A stretch of 64,000 nt of DNA from Candidatus Avelusimicrobium stercoris (GTDB lineage: Bacteria; Elusimicrobiota; Elusimicrobia; Elusimicrobiales; Elusimicrobiaceae): the NCBI GenBank assembly GCA_002432025.1, contig DJFE01000021.1, positions 19,403 to 83,402 on the forward strand. Direction: 5' to 3'. Shown one piece after another: positions 42,784 through 49,778 of the stretch. Position 1 is the first letter of the stretch. Each line of letters begins with the position of its first letter. The notes under the pieces are model-generated. The model worked only from the letters and a program-made list of their open reading frames with translations, searched no databases and had not been told where the DNA came from. The position numbers were made by a program, and so were the translations under genes.

Positions 42784-43989
42784 ATGTTTTTTACCAAGAA
42801 GCAAAACGAAAAATACGCCGATGTAATGATTTGGGCAATGGAATCCGCCCGCAAAAACGGAAAATTTAAACCATATGATACCGTTCTGCTGCGCAGCGAC
42901 TTTTCCGCGCGCCCGCTGGCGGAACAAATTTATTCCAAATTGTTGGAAAAACGCTATCAAGTGGTACTGCGCTGGAACGCGCCGGAAAATTTTTCTAAAA
43001 CTTTTTACACAGTAGCCGACGATAAACAACTGGCCTTTTTGGCCCCCGGCGAAAAAGAATTTCAGGGGGGCATTAACGGTCTGATTTCCTTGCGTGCGCC
43101 CGAAGATTTAACGCATTTAAAAAATGTGGACCCGGCCCGCATTGCCAAAAGTGCGGTGGCGCATAAACCCTTGCGCGAAATTTTGGACGTGCGCGAACAA
43201 AAGGGGCTCTTTGCGTGGACGTTGTGCAATTATCCGACGGAAGAACTCGCCAAACGGGCGGGGCTTTCCGGCAAGGAATACGCCGCGCAAATCGCCCGTG
43301 CCTGCTTTTTAAATGAAAAGGACCCCGTCAAAAAATGGCAGGAGGTAACCCAAGCCGTTACCGAAATCGGCGAGTGGCTTTCCAACTTGCCTATTCACAC
43401 GCTGCATATTGAATCTAAATCAATGGATTTTGAGGTTCTATTGGGCGCAAAACGCCGCTTTGTGGCGGGCGGAGGGTGCAATATCCCGTCGTTTGAAATT
43501 TTTACATCGCCTGATTGGCGCGGCACGCGCGGCGTCTATTTTGCCGACTTGTCCTCTTACCGCAGCGGAAATTATGTAAAGGGCGTGCGCTTGGAATTTA
43601 AAGATGGGCGCGCCGTCAAGGCGGATGCCGAGCAGGGGGCGGCCTTTGTGCGCAAAATGCTGGCAATGGATAAGGGCGCGGCGCAAATTGGCGAGTTCTC
43701 GCTGACCGACAGACGCTTTTCCAAAATTACCAAGTTTATGGCTGATATTTTGTACGATGAAAACTTTGGCGGCAAGTATGGCAACTGCCACGTTGCCGTT
43801 GGGGCCAGTTACGCCGACACCTACACGGGCGCGCAAGATAAACTGACCAAAGCCGTAAAAGAAAAACTGGGCTTTAACGATTCTTCCCTGCATTGGGACT
43901 TAATCAACACCGAAGACAAAAAGGTTACCGCCCGCTTAAAGGACGGCTCCTTAGTTACGGTGTACGAAAAGGGCCAATTTAAATACTAG
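42784..43989 (+). CDS. M29-family aminopeptidase (AmpS/aminopeptidase T type)
   Basis: 401 residues, family-typical length. The M29 C-terminal catalytic half is well kept: GAKRRFVAGGGCNIPSFEIF (Glu ligand region), GAQIGEFSLTDRR-type segment AAQIGEFSLTDRR (second Glu), YGNCHVAVGASYADTY (His ligand) and DSSLHWDLIN (His-x-Asp). The co-catalytic dimetal enzyme removes N-terminal amino acids; no signal peptide, so cytoplasmic. GGGGGG at ~42771-42776 serves as ribosome site. With the two exported PepT-like enzymes it fits a peptide-using lifestyle. Confidence 0.9.
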   Translation: MFFTKKQNEKYADVMIWAMESARKNGKFKPYDTVLLRSDFSARPLAEQIYSKLLEKRYQVVLRWNAPENFSKTFYTVADDKQLAFLAPGEKEFQGGINGLISLRAPEDLTHLKNVDPARIAKSAVAHKPLREILDVREQKGLFAWTLCNYPTEELAKRAGLSGKEYAAQIARACFLNEKDPVKKWQEVTQAVTEIGEWLSNLPIHTLHIESKSMDFEVLLGAKRRFVAGGGCNIPSFEIFTSPDWRGTRGVYFADLSSYRSGNYVKGVRLEFKDGRAVKADAEQGAAFVRKMLAMDKGAAQIGEFSLTDRRFSKITKFMADILYDENFGGKYGNCHVAVGASYADTYTGAQDKLTKAVKEKLGFNDSSLHWDLINTEDKKVTARLKDGSLVTVYEKGQFKY

Positions 43990-43990
43990 G

Positions 43991-44037
43991 ACCTTTTGAC
44001 CCTTGGGCCTAGGTCCAAAGACCCTGGTACAAAAGGT
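43991..44037. repeat. Imperfect palindromic repeat with GGGCCTAGGTCC core
   Basis: ACCTTTTG... / ...CAAAAGGT outer arms around GGGCCTAGGTCC. A related stretch (AAGGGCCAAAAGACC ... TTGGGTCC) lies at ~19744-19775, so this is likely a small dispersed repeat. It may also end transcription of the aminopeptidase. Confidence 0.5.
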
Positions 44038-44091
44038 TGTATTATTTTAAACTAATAGTAAGGAAGTTACTTAAAAAAAGGAGAGTAAACT

Positions 44092-44874
44092 ATGAAAAGA
44101 TTTCTAACCGTAGCATTAGCGTTGTTGCTGACGACGGGGGCCTTTGCCCAGAAGAAGATTAATAACAAAACCTTGGACGCAAAACTAACCAAGGCAGTTA
44201 CGGCGGCTACCTTGAAAAACCAAGCCGGAGTGGCAGGTGCCTCCGAAGTGATTAATGCCTATAATACTTTTGCCAAATCTGTCCAAGCCAAACAATACCA
44301 CGATTTTAACTATGTGTTCCAGGCAATGGATGAGGTCCGCGTAACTTTTATGGCGTTGCAAAAGAAAGCGCCGGAAACCGCGGCCCGTGCCGCCCAAATT
44401 ATCAACCGCCCGGTGGCGCTTGCCAACGGTTCCTATTTCTTAACGCTTGAAAATTACCTGCGTATGGAAACTGTGAACTTACCTCAGAGCGAACAAGTAA
44501 AATTTGATGCGTTCCATACCGCCTTGTCTAACGCCTTGGACGAAGCCAATGCCTTGACGGTAAACCAAGCGCTGCCGAAGGCGTATGCCGATTCTGTCAT
44601 TGCGTTCCGCAAATTCGTTAGAAGCATCAAAGAACTCAATGCTAACTGGATTTTGCAGAGTATGATGAACCCGATGGACGAGTTTAATGCCCAGTTGAAA
44701 AAGAATCCGCAATTGGGCCCGGCGATGGCGAAGGAATTTGTAAAGCCCATTAAAACCTCTTGGGGTACGGTGAAACCCGTAGACTTTATCAACGAATACG
44801 CTATTACCTTGCAAGGCCCGGTACAGGACGATTTGTTTGACTTCCGCGACAATCTGAACCGCTTTGCCCGCTAA
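44092..44874 (+). CDS. Exported helical protein, unknown
   Basis: 260 residues with a signal peptide (MKRFLTVALALLLTTGAFAQ). The mature protein is almost entirely helical, Ala/Asn-rich, without Cys, lipobox or membrane helix. No family recognised. AAAAAGGAGAG precedes the ATG. It is alone between a repeat and a strong terminator; good translation signals and host-like codons suggest an abundant periplasmic protein. Confidence 0.75.
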   Translation: MKRFLTVALALLLTTGAFAQKKINNKTLDAKLTKAVTAATLKNQAGVAGASEVINAYNTFAKSVQAKQYHDFNYVFQAMDEVRVTFMALQKKAPETAARAAQIINRPVALANGSYFLTLENYLRMETVNLPQSEQVKFDAFHTALSNALDEANALTVNQALPKAYADSVIAFRKFVRSIKELNANWILQSMMNPMDEFNAQLKKNPQLGPAMAKEFVKPIKTSWGTVKPVDFINEYAITLQGPVQDDLFDFRDNLNRFAR

Positions 44875-44894
44875 TAAAAACTTTTCATAGCAAA

Positions 44895-44929
44895 CCCGCC
44901 CGGAGCAACCGTTCCGGGCGGATTTTTGT
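44895..44929 (+). terminator. Terminator of the exported helical protein gene
   Basis: CCGCCCGGA / TTCCGGGCGG hairpin followed by ATTTTTGTTGTTTT. Confidence 0.9.
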
Positions 44930-44986
44930 TGTTTTAATGTGTGCAAAAGGCCTGCTTTTTGGGGGGGAATTTCCCTGGCGGACCAT

Positions 44987-45015
44987 AAAAAAACGCGCCA
45001 GCAAGCGCGTTTTTT
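44987..45015. terminator. Bidirectional terminator before nrdG end
   Basis: AAAAAAACGCGC / GCGCGTTTTTT hairpin, 18 bases past the nrdG stop on the minus strand; works for both strands. Confidence 0.85.
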
Positions 45016-45032
45016 GCAAAATAAAACCAATT

Positions 45033-45656
45033 TTACAGCTCGGTATGCATTACCTTTAAGGCGGCCTTTTCTTTGGCTACGGGCAGGCATTCTTGCACGC
45101 GGTAGTGTTTGCCGTCGGTCAGTTGCGTGATAGCCGCAATGTCCGCGTCGGTCAGCACTTCCTTGTCGTAAGTGGTGCGGAACTCGTATCCAAGCCCGCT
45201 CTCTACAATTAATTTCATAGATTCGCGCAGTACCGCCGGGTTAAAATCCACTCCCGTGATGAGTGAATATTTTTCCAGCGGGGCTTTTAAATCCATTGCG
45301 ATAAAATCCAGCAATTTATCGTGAATTAATTGTTTAAGCACATCGGGGCGGGTGCCGTTGGTATCCAACTTGGTAGCATAGCCCATCCCTTTTAATTTGG
45401 CCAGGAACTGCGGTAAATCCTCGTGCAGGGTAGGTTCCCCGCCGGATACTACAATCCCTTCCAAGGTGCCTTGGCGGCGCTTTAAAAAGGCGTCTATTTC
45501 TTCTTCGGCAACGGGCTCGGCGAACATATGCGGATAGACCAGTTCCGGGTTGTGGCAGTAGCGGCAGCGAAAATTACACCCTTGCGTAAAAATCACCGCG
45601 GCCGGCCGTCCGGGAAAGTCAATTAACGTAAATTTTAATAATCCGCCTATCTTCAT
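45033..45656 (-). CDS. nrdG: Anaerobic ribonucleotide reductase activating enzyme (NrdG, radical SAM)
   Basis: 207 residues. A radical SAM activase with the 4Fe-4S motif CNFRCRYCHN near the N-terminus, GGEPTLHEDL (SAM site), and the start GGLLKFTLIDFPGRPAAVIF typical of the NrdG2-type activators. It abstracts the glycyl H atom to make the radical in its partner. It lies 30 bases downstream of the small glycyl-radical gene and ~400 bases downstream of nrdD, so all three are one functional unit. Confidence 0.93.
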   Translation of the reverse strand: MKIGGLLKFTLIDFPGRPAAVIFTQGCNFRCRYCHNPELVYPHMFAEPVAEEEIDAFLKRRQGTLEGIVVSGGEPTLHEDLPQFLAKLKGMGYATKLDTNGTRPDVLKQLIHDKLLDFIAMDLKAPLEKYSLITGVDFNPAVLRESMKLIVESGLGYEFRTTYDKEVLTDADIAAITQLTDGKHYRVQECLPVAKEKAALKVMHTEL

Positions 45657-45686
45657 ACCCAGTCCGTTGCGCTAAAAGCGAAAAAC

Positions 45687-45893
45687 TTATTTGTCGCAAC
45701 CGCAAGAGCAGCCGACGTGCATCGTTTTTCTCATCGCAAATTCTTCTTTTTTGCCTTTATTCCAGTTTTGTACGGGGCGCAGATAGCCTACGACTCTGGA
45801 ATAAACCTCGCATTTGGAACCGTGAACGTCGTTCAATTCTTTTTTAAGCTCCGAGATTTTGTTTTCAACTACTTGTCTTTCCTGTGCAGTCAT
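45687..45893 (-). CDS. Detached glycyl-radical domain of class III ribonucleotide reductase
   Basis: 68 residues. The C-terminal part YSRVVGYLRPVQNWNKGKKE is the NrdD glycyl-radical loop, with Gly36 in the RVxGY motif; this element is missing from the end of the 686-residue NrdD. The first ~25 residues (VVENKISELKKELNDV) form a coiled-coil helix, and the end HVGCSCGCDK has three Cys that may bind metal. It has its own ribosome site (AGGAGA before the ATG) and is separated from nrdD by ~156 bases including a hairpin, so it is not an artefactual frameshift. Stand-alone NrdD radical domains exist in a few anaerobes, and GrcA is the pyruvate formate-lyase analogue. Confidence 0.88.
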   Translation of the reverse strand: MTAQERQVVENKISELKKELNDVHGSKCEVYSRVVGYLRPVQNWNKGKKEEFAMRKTMHVGCSCGCDK

Positions 45894-45991
45894 TTGTATG
45901 TCTCCTAACGAATAATAACCTATGTTGACGGGAACGGGCCCGTGAAAACCCGTTACTTTATTATGGCACTTTATGGTGCCGTCCGCAACCG

Positions 45992-46033
45992 CTTTTTTGG
46001 GTTATCTTTGACGGGCAAAGTAACCCAAAAAAG
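45992..46033 (-). terminator. Hairpin between nrdD and the glycyl-radical gene
   Basis: CTTTTTTGGGTTA...CTTTG / CAAAG-TAACCCAAAAAAG, 18-19-base arms with one bulge and a 5-base loop. It begins 17 bases past the nrdD stop and can act as partial terminator, letting large and small subunits be expressed at different levels (inference). Confidence 0.7.
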
Positions 46034-46049
46034 GTAATATTTTACAGAA

Positions 46050-48110
46050 CTATTTGCTGTATAACTGTTCTTCCAACAGTTTAATCTTGTGTTCCAGTTC
46101 CTGCATCCGTTCGGCCTTGCATTTGGGGCATTCAAAGTGTTCGCCTTCAATGTAGCCGCACTTGGGGCAGACGCTGAACGTGGGGGTGATGGAGAAGTAC
46201 GGGAGTGTGTACTTTTCGCAGACGGTTTTGATGAATTTCTTCATCGCTTCCAAGTCTTTAATCTTTTCACCCGTAAAGATATGCTGTACCGTACCGCCGG
46301 TGTATTTGGATTGGATCGTGCTTTGCAGGTCCAGCATTTCAAACACGTCGTCGGTATAGTTGACGGGCAACTGCGAAGAGTTGGTATAGAAGGGCTGGTG
46401 GCCTTGCTTGTACAATTCTTCGTTGGCACAGATAATTTCGGGATAATGCTCTTTATCCAGTTTCGCCAAGCGGTAGGACGTACCTTCCGCCGGGGTGGCT
46501 TCCAAGTTGTAATTGTTGCCGGTTTCTTCCTGGAATTTTACGAGCGTTTCGCGCATATAGGTCAGCACGTCTTCGGCAAATTTTTTGCCTTTTTCGGTGC
46601 CGATATCTTCGCCCAACAGGTTGACGGAGGCTTCGTTCAAGCCCACGAGCCCGATGGTGGAAAAGTGGTTCTTCCAAAATTCGCCAAAGCGCTGGCGCAC
46701 CGAGCGCAGGTAGAAACTCATATACGGATAGAGGTTTCCTTTCGTAAAGCGCTCAATGACCTTGCGTTTGATTTCCAAACTGTTTTTGGCCACTTCCATA
46801 CGGTCCTTTAAAAGGGCGAAGAAGTCTTTTTCATCTTTGGCCAAGTAGCCCAGTCTGGGCAGGTTAATGGTTACTACACCGATAGAGCCCGTCAACGGAG
46901 CGGAACCAAACAGACCGCCGCCGCGTTTGCGCAATTCGCGGTTGTCAATGCGTAAGCGGCAGCACATAGAACGCGCATCTTCGGGGTTCATATCGGAATT
47001 AATAAAGTTGGCAAAGTACGGAATACCGTATTTAGCCGTCATTTCCCACAAGGGGGTAAGTTTGGGGTTGTCCCAATCAAAATCTTTGGTAATGTTATAC
47101 GTCGGAATCGGGAACGTAAACACGCGGCCCTTGGCGTCGCCCGCGAGCATTACTTCGCAGAACGCGCGGTTTAACATATCCATTTCCGCCTGGAATTCGC
47201 CGTAGGTTTTGTCCTGCAATTTGCCGCCGATGATGACAGGCTGGTCCTTATAGTAGGACGGAACCGTCAAATCCAGCGTTAAGTTGGTAAACGGCGTTTG
47301 GAAGCCCACGCGGGTAGGCACGTTTACGTTGAACAAAAATTCCTGCAAGGCTTGTTTTACATCGTTGTAAGAAAGTTTATCGTAATAGATAAACGGCGCG
47401 AGCAAGGTGTCAAAGTTGCTGAACGCCTGCGCGCCGGCACTTTCACCCTGCAAGGTGTAAAAGAAGTTGACCACTTGGCCCAAAGCGGTGCGCAAGTGCT
47501 TGGCGGGTTTGCTTTCGGCTTTGCCGACTACGCCCGTAAAACCGCTTAAAAGCAGGTCCTGCAAGTCCCAGCCGACGCAATACGCGCCCAACAGGCCCAA
47601 ATCGTGCAAGTGAAAATCGCCCTCGCTGTGCATCCGGCGGACATTTTCGGGATAAATTTTATTAAGCCAATAGACCTTGCTGATTTCGGAGGAAATATAG
47701 TTATTTAACCCCTGCAAGGAGTAGCCCATATTGCTGTTTTCGTTTACCTGCCAGTCAATTTTTTGCAAATACTGGTCCACCAAATCCACGTTAAATTTAG
47801 AGGAAATTTCGCGCATACGGGCGTGCTGGTCGCGGTACAAAATGTAGGCCTTGGCCGTCTTGTGATAGTTGGAGGTCAAAAGCACGTCTTCCACAATATC
47901 CTGTACGTTTTCCACGTTGGGTACGGTGTCGGAATAGAGTTGCTGGATAATGTTAATGGCGCGAATCGTTAATTTTTTGGCGGTTTCGGCGTCAAATTCG
48001 CCGGTCGCTTCGGCGGCCTTGGTAATGGCACGGGTAATCTTTTTAGAGTCAAAATGCTGTGTCGTACCGTCTCTTTTAACGATACGGGTAATAACTTCGG
48101 AGTTTTCCAT
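46050..48110 (-). CDS. nrdD: Anaerobic ribonucleoside-triphosphate reductase large chain (NrdD) lacking the glycyl-radical loop
   Basis: 686 residues. An N-terminal ATP-cone (~4-95; ITRIVKRDGTTQHFDSKKIT) for allosteric control is followed by the ten-stranded barrel (YSLQGLNNYISSEISKVYWL, VNVPTRVGFQTPFTN, FPIPTYNIT, SMCCRLRIDNREL, FGSAPLTGSIGVVTINLPRL). The C-terminus has the Zn site Cys648-x2-Cys651...Cys661-x2-Cys664 but then ends in a coiled coil (MQELEHKIKLLEEQLYSK) where other NrdDs continue into RVTGYxRPVxNWNxGK. That radical loop is encoded by the next gene. Expression should be anaerobic; promoter, palindrome and structured leader lie upstream (48222-48336). Confidence 0.94.
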   Translation of the reverse strand: MENSEVITRIVKRDGTTQHFDSKKITRAITKAAEATGEFDAETAKKLTIRAINIIQQLYSDTVPNVENVQDIVEDVLLTSNYHKTAKAYILYRDQHARMREISSKFNVDLVDQYLQKIDWQVNENSNMGYSLQGLNNYISSEISKVYWLNKIYPENVRRMHSEGDFHLHDLGLLGAYCVGWDLQDLLLSGFTGVVGKAESKPAKHLRTALGQVVNFFYTLQGESAGAQAFSNFDTLLAPFIYYDKLSYNDVKQALQEFLFNVNVPTRVGFQTPFTNLTLDLTVPSYYKDQPVIIGGKLQDKTYGEFQAEMDMLNRAFCEVMLAGDAKGRVFTFPIPTYNITKDFDWDNPKLTPLWEMTAKYGIPYFANFINSDMNPEDARSMCCRLRIDNRELRKRGGGLFGSAPLTGSIGVVTINLPRLGYLAKDEKDFFALLKDRMEVAKNSLEIKRKVIERFTKGNLYPYMSFYLRSVRQRFGEFWKNHFSTIGLVGLNEASVNLLGEDIGTEKGKKFAEDVLTYMRETLVKFQEETGNNYNLEATPAEGTSYRLAKLDKEHYPEIICANEELYKQGHQPFYTNSSQLPVNYTDDVFEMLDLQSTIQSKYTGGTVQHIFTGEKIKDLEAMKKFIKTVCEKYTLPYFSITPTFSVCPKCGYIEGEHFECPKCKAERMQELEHKIKLLEEQLYSK

Positions 48111-48221
48111 AATAGTTGTAATCCTGGTAGAATAATTCGCCGCTAAATAAACTAACGACTTTTAAAATTTTGGCAAAAACGGACCAAAAATGCAAATCCC
48201 GTCTTAAAACCGATTTTGCCG

Positions 48222-48297
48222 CAAGCCTAAAAATGTGGCCCTCCGACGGGAAAAACGCTCTTTTGCTGTGTCTTTTGAGCGGGGCCGGGTAGGCTTG
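48222..48297 (-). promoter_or_regulatory. Structured 5' leader of nrdD
   Basis: On the minus strand CAAGCCT (48297-48291) pairs with AGGCTTG (48228-48222), enclosing GGCCC/GGGCC and CGCTC/GAGCG stems. It lies in a ~190-base 5' untranslated region. It matches no riboswitch I recognise (cobalamin box absent). Confidence 0.5.
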
Positions 48298-48301
48298 TTA
48301 A

Positions 48302-48336
48302 TAGTAATTATTACTAATAAGCGGGTTGCTTGTCAA
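48302..48336 (-). promoter_or_regulatory. nrdD promoter overlapped by a perfect palindrome
   Basis: Minus strand TTGACA (48336-48331), 17-base spacer, TAATAA (48313-48308). The perfect 15-base palindrome TAGTAATTATTACTA (48302-48316) covers the -10 region, a good site for a repressor. It does not match the NrdR box consensus or an FNR box. Confidence 0.72.
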
Positions 48337-48416
48337 AAATAAATCCAATAATTCCTAAAAAATAAGGAAAAACGGCACGCCTTTTTAGGCGGCTTTTTTA
48401 ACCTCTTTTTCGGGGC

Positions 48417-48445
48417 TTGACGAACGCCGGGCAAAAAGTTTTAAT
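48417..48445 (+). promoter_or_regulatory. Promoter of the small membrane protein gene 48474
   Basis: TTGACG (48417-48422), 17-base spacer, TTTAAT (48440-48445). Divergent from the nrdD promoter ~80 bases away. Confidence 0.65.
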
Positions 48446-48473
48446 AAAGAAAAAGCCGGAAAGGGGGAAATAT

Positions 48474-48731
48474 ATGGACTTTTACCAATGGTGTGTACTG
48501 GTAGCGGTAGTTGCTTTTGTAGTGTTGGTGATTTTTGCGGTGCGGGCGTTTTGGCAAATTACCCGCACGGCCGAAGCCGTGGAGTATTTGGCGGTTTCCA
48601 CTGCGGAAAATGTAGATAAAACGAAGAGCGCGTTTGACTTAATTGATAATGTTTCCACGCTCTTGGATTCTACTTTTTACAAGGTAATGAAGGTAGGTAT
48701 GGATTTGGTGCGCCATTACCGTAGCCGCTAA
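48474..48731 (+). CDS. Small membrane protein (DUF948-like)
   Basis: 85 residues from ATG 48474, chosen for AAAGGGGGAAA just upstream. One N-terminal membrane helix (~5-27, WCVLVAVVAFVVLVIFAVRAF) is followed by an amphipathic helical tail. The layout resembles DUF948 proteins, whose function is unknown; the match is by architecture only. Confidence 0.65.
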   Translation: MDFYQWCVLVAVVAFVVLVIFAVRAFWQITRTAEAVEYLAVSTAENVDKTKSAFDLIDNVSTLLDSTFYKVMKVGMDLVRHYRSR

Positions 48732-48748
48732 TATCGTTTCCTTTTACA

Positions 48749-48780
48749 AAAAGCCCCGGTCTGCGTGCCGGGGTTTTTTT
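48749..48780 (+). terminator. Terminator between converging genes
   Basis: AAAAGCCCCGG / CCGGGGTTTTTTT hairpin with 8-base loop; serves the DUF948-like gene and, in reverse, tspO. Confidence 0.88.
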
Positions 48781-48784
48781 GCGT

Positions 48785-49258
48785 CTAATTAAGCAGCCAA
48801 AACCCGAGGTTTAAATAACACGCAAAAAACAGCCACACCGCATAGGGTACCAGTAGCAGGGCGGCCAGTCCATCCTTTTTGCGCGCTTCTGCCCACAGCC
48901 AAAAGGTTTCTGCCAGCATTACCAGCAGCAGAAACAGGGCCAACTGCATATTGTGCCGCCCAAAGAAGAGCGGCGTCCACCAAATATTAAGCACCAGTTG
49001 CAGGATAAATAAAACAGCGGTTTTTTTGCGCCCCTGTAAGCCTTTATTAAAAAGAAAGAACGCGCTTATCCCCAAAAATAAATACAGCAGGCTCCATACT
49101 GCGCCGAAAACCGCATCCGGCGGCACGAGCGGCGGCTTGGTAAGCCCGTGATACCAAACCAAATTTTGCCGCACGATATACCCGCCGGGTAAGGCGGGCA
49201 ACTGGCAGACGATTAGCCAAAACAAAAGAGATAAAAAAGTTCTGTAAATGTTTTTCAT
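48785..49258 (-). CDS. tspO: TspO/MBR-family membrane protein
   Basis: 157 residues from ATG 49258, five membrane helices. Motifs: WYHGLTKPPLVPPDAVFGAVWSLLYLFLGIS (helix 1-2 loop and start of helix 2) and LVLNIWWTPLFFGRHNMQLAL, the tryptophan/asparagine-rich tetrapyrrole/cholesterol-recognition region. TspO proteins bind porphyrins and related ligands; the bacterial role is often stress-related. Stand-alone gene. Confidence 0.9.
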   Translation of the reverse strand: MKNIYRTFLSLLFWLIVCQLPALPGGYIVRQNLVWYHGLTKPPLVPPDAVFGAVWSLLYLFLGISAFFLFNKGLQGRKKTAVLFILQLVLNIWWTPLFFGRHNMQLALFLLLVMLAETFWLWAEARKKDGLAALLLVPYAVWLFFACYLNLGFWLLN

Positions 49259-49338
49259 AGTTTTACCGTAGCATTTTTGCGCGCCGCGGCCCAAGGCCGA
49301 AAAAGGGTTATAAAAGCGTGTTGTTGGGTTTATAAAAA

Positions 49339-49347
49339 TGGTAAAAT
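49339..49347 (+). promoter_or_regulatory. Extended -10 promoter of accB
   Basis: TGGTAAAAT followed by AAAC, about 36 bases before the accB ATG; the same form as the valS and eptA promoters. Confidence 0.68.
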
Positions 49348-49383
49348 AAACTAAACGTATTTTATTTATATATTGAGGACATT

Positions 49384-49767
49384 ATGGACACCAAACTCAT
49401 TACGGAAATTACCGATTGGCTCAAAACCACCGATTTAGCCGAATTTTGCTACGAAAAAGACGGCGACTGCATTGAAGTAAAAACCCAAGAAGCCCTGCCG
49501 GAGCCCGCGCATTTTGAGTGCTCGCTTACGGCGGTAACTTCCCCGGCCATCGGCATTTACCACGCGGCTGAAAAAGGCAAAAACTTGGCGCTGAAAGAAG
49601 GCCAAACCGTAAAAGAAGGCGACGGCTTGGGCGTGGTGGAAACTATTTCCCAAAAGCATAAAGTAACGGCCCCCGTGTCCGGCAAGTTGCGTGTCGTAAC
49701 CGCCAAAGACGGTGCTCCCGTGGAATTTGGTTTGCCGCTATTTTTTATTGAGCAGGCCGCCAAATAG
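49384..49767 (+). CDS. accB: Biotin carboxyl carrier protein-like (AccB) lacking the canonical biotinyl-lysine
   Basis: 127 residues. The N-terminal helix-linker (LITEITDWLKTTDLAEFCYEK) is AccB-like, and the C-terminal ~75 residues are a biotinyl/lipoyl barrel (VTSPAIGIYHAAEKGKNLAL ... VKEGDGLGVVET ... VTAPVSGKLR). At the hairpin where BCCP has EAMKM the sequence is VETISQKHKV: in a gap-free alignment the acceptor Lys is Ser, though Lys occurs two residues later. So either biotinylation is shifted or lost, or the protein acts otherwise. It is directly followed by accC. The AccB role is inferred from the operon. Confidence 0.82.
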   Translation: MDTKLITEITDWLKTTDLAEFCYEKDGDCIEVKTQEALPEPAHFECSLTAVTSPAIGIYHAAEKGKNLALKEGQTVKEGDGLGVVETISQKHKVTAPVSGKLRVVTAKDGAPVEFGLPLFFIEQAAK

Positions 49768-49778
49768 GAGCGTAACCA

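Noticed and set aside
46089..46811. Long plus-strand open frame opposite nrdD
   Set aside because: Antisense shadow: its composition (Phe/Gly/Val-rich) mirrors nrdD codons, and no family resemblance is seen.
45687..48110. Frameshift or sequencing error splitting nrdD
   Set aside because: The two parts are separated by ~156 bases with a hairpin, and the small gene has its own ribosome site and an added N-terminal helix, so this is a real split.
48222..48297. Cobalamin riboswitch controlling the ribonucleotide reductase
   Set aside because: The reductase is class III, not B12-dependent, and the leader lacks the conserved cobalamin box.
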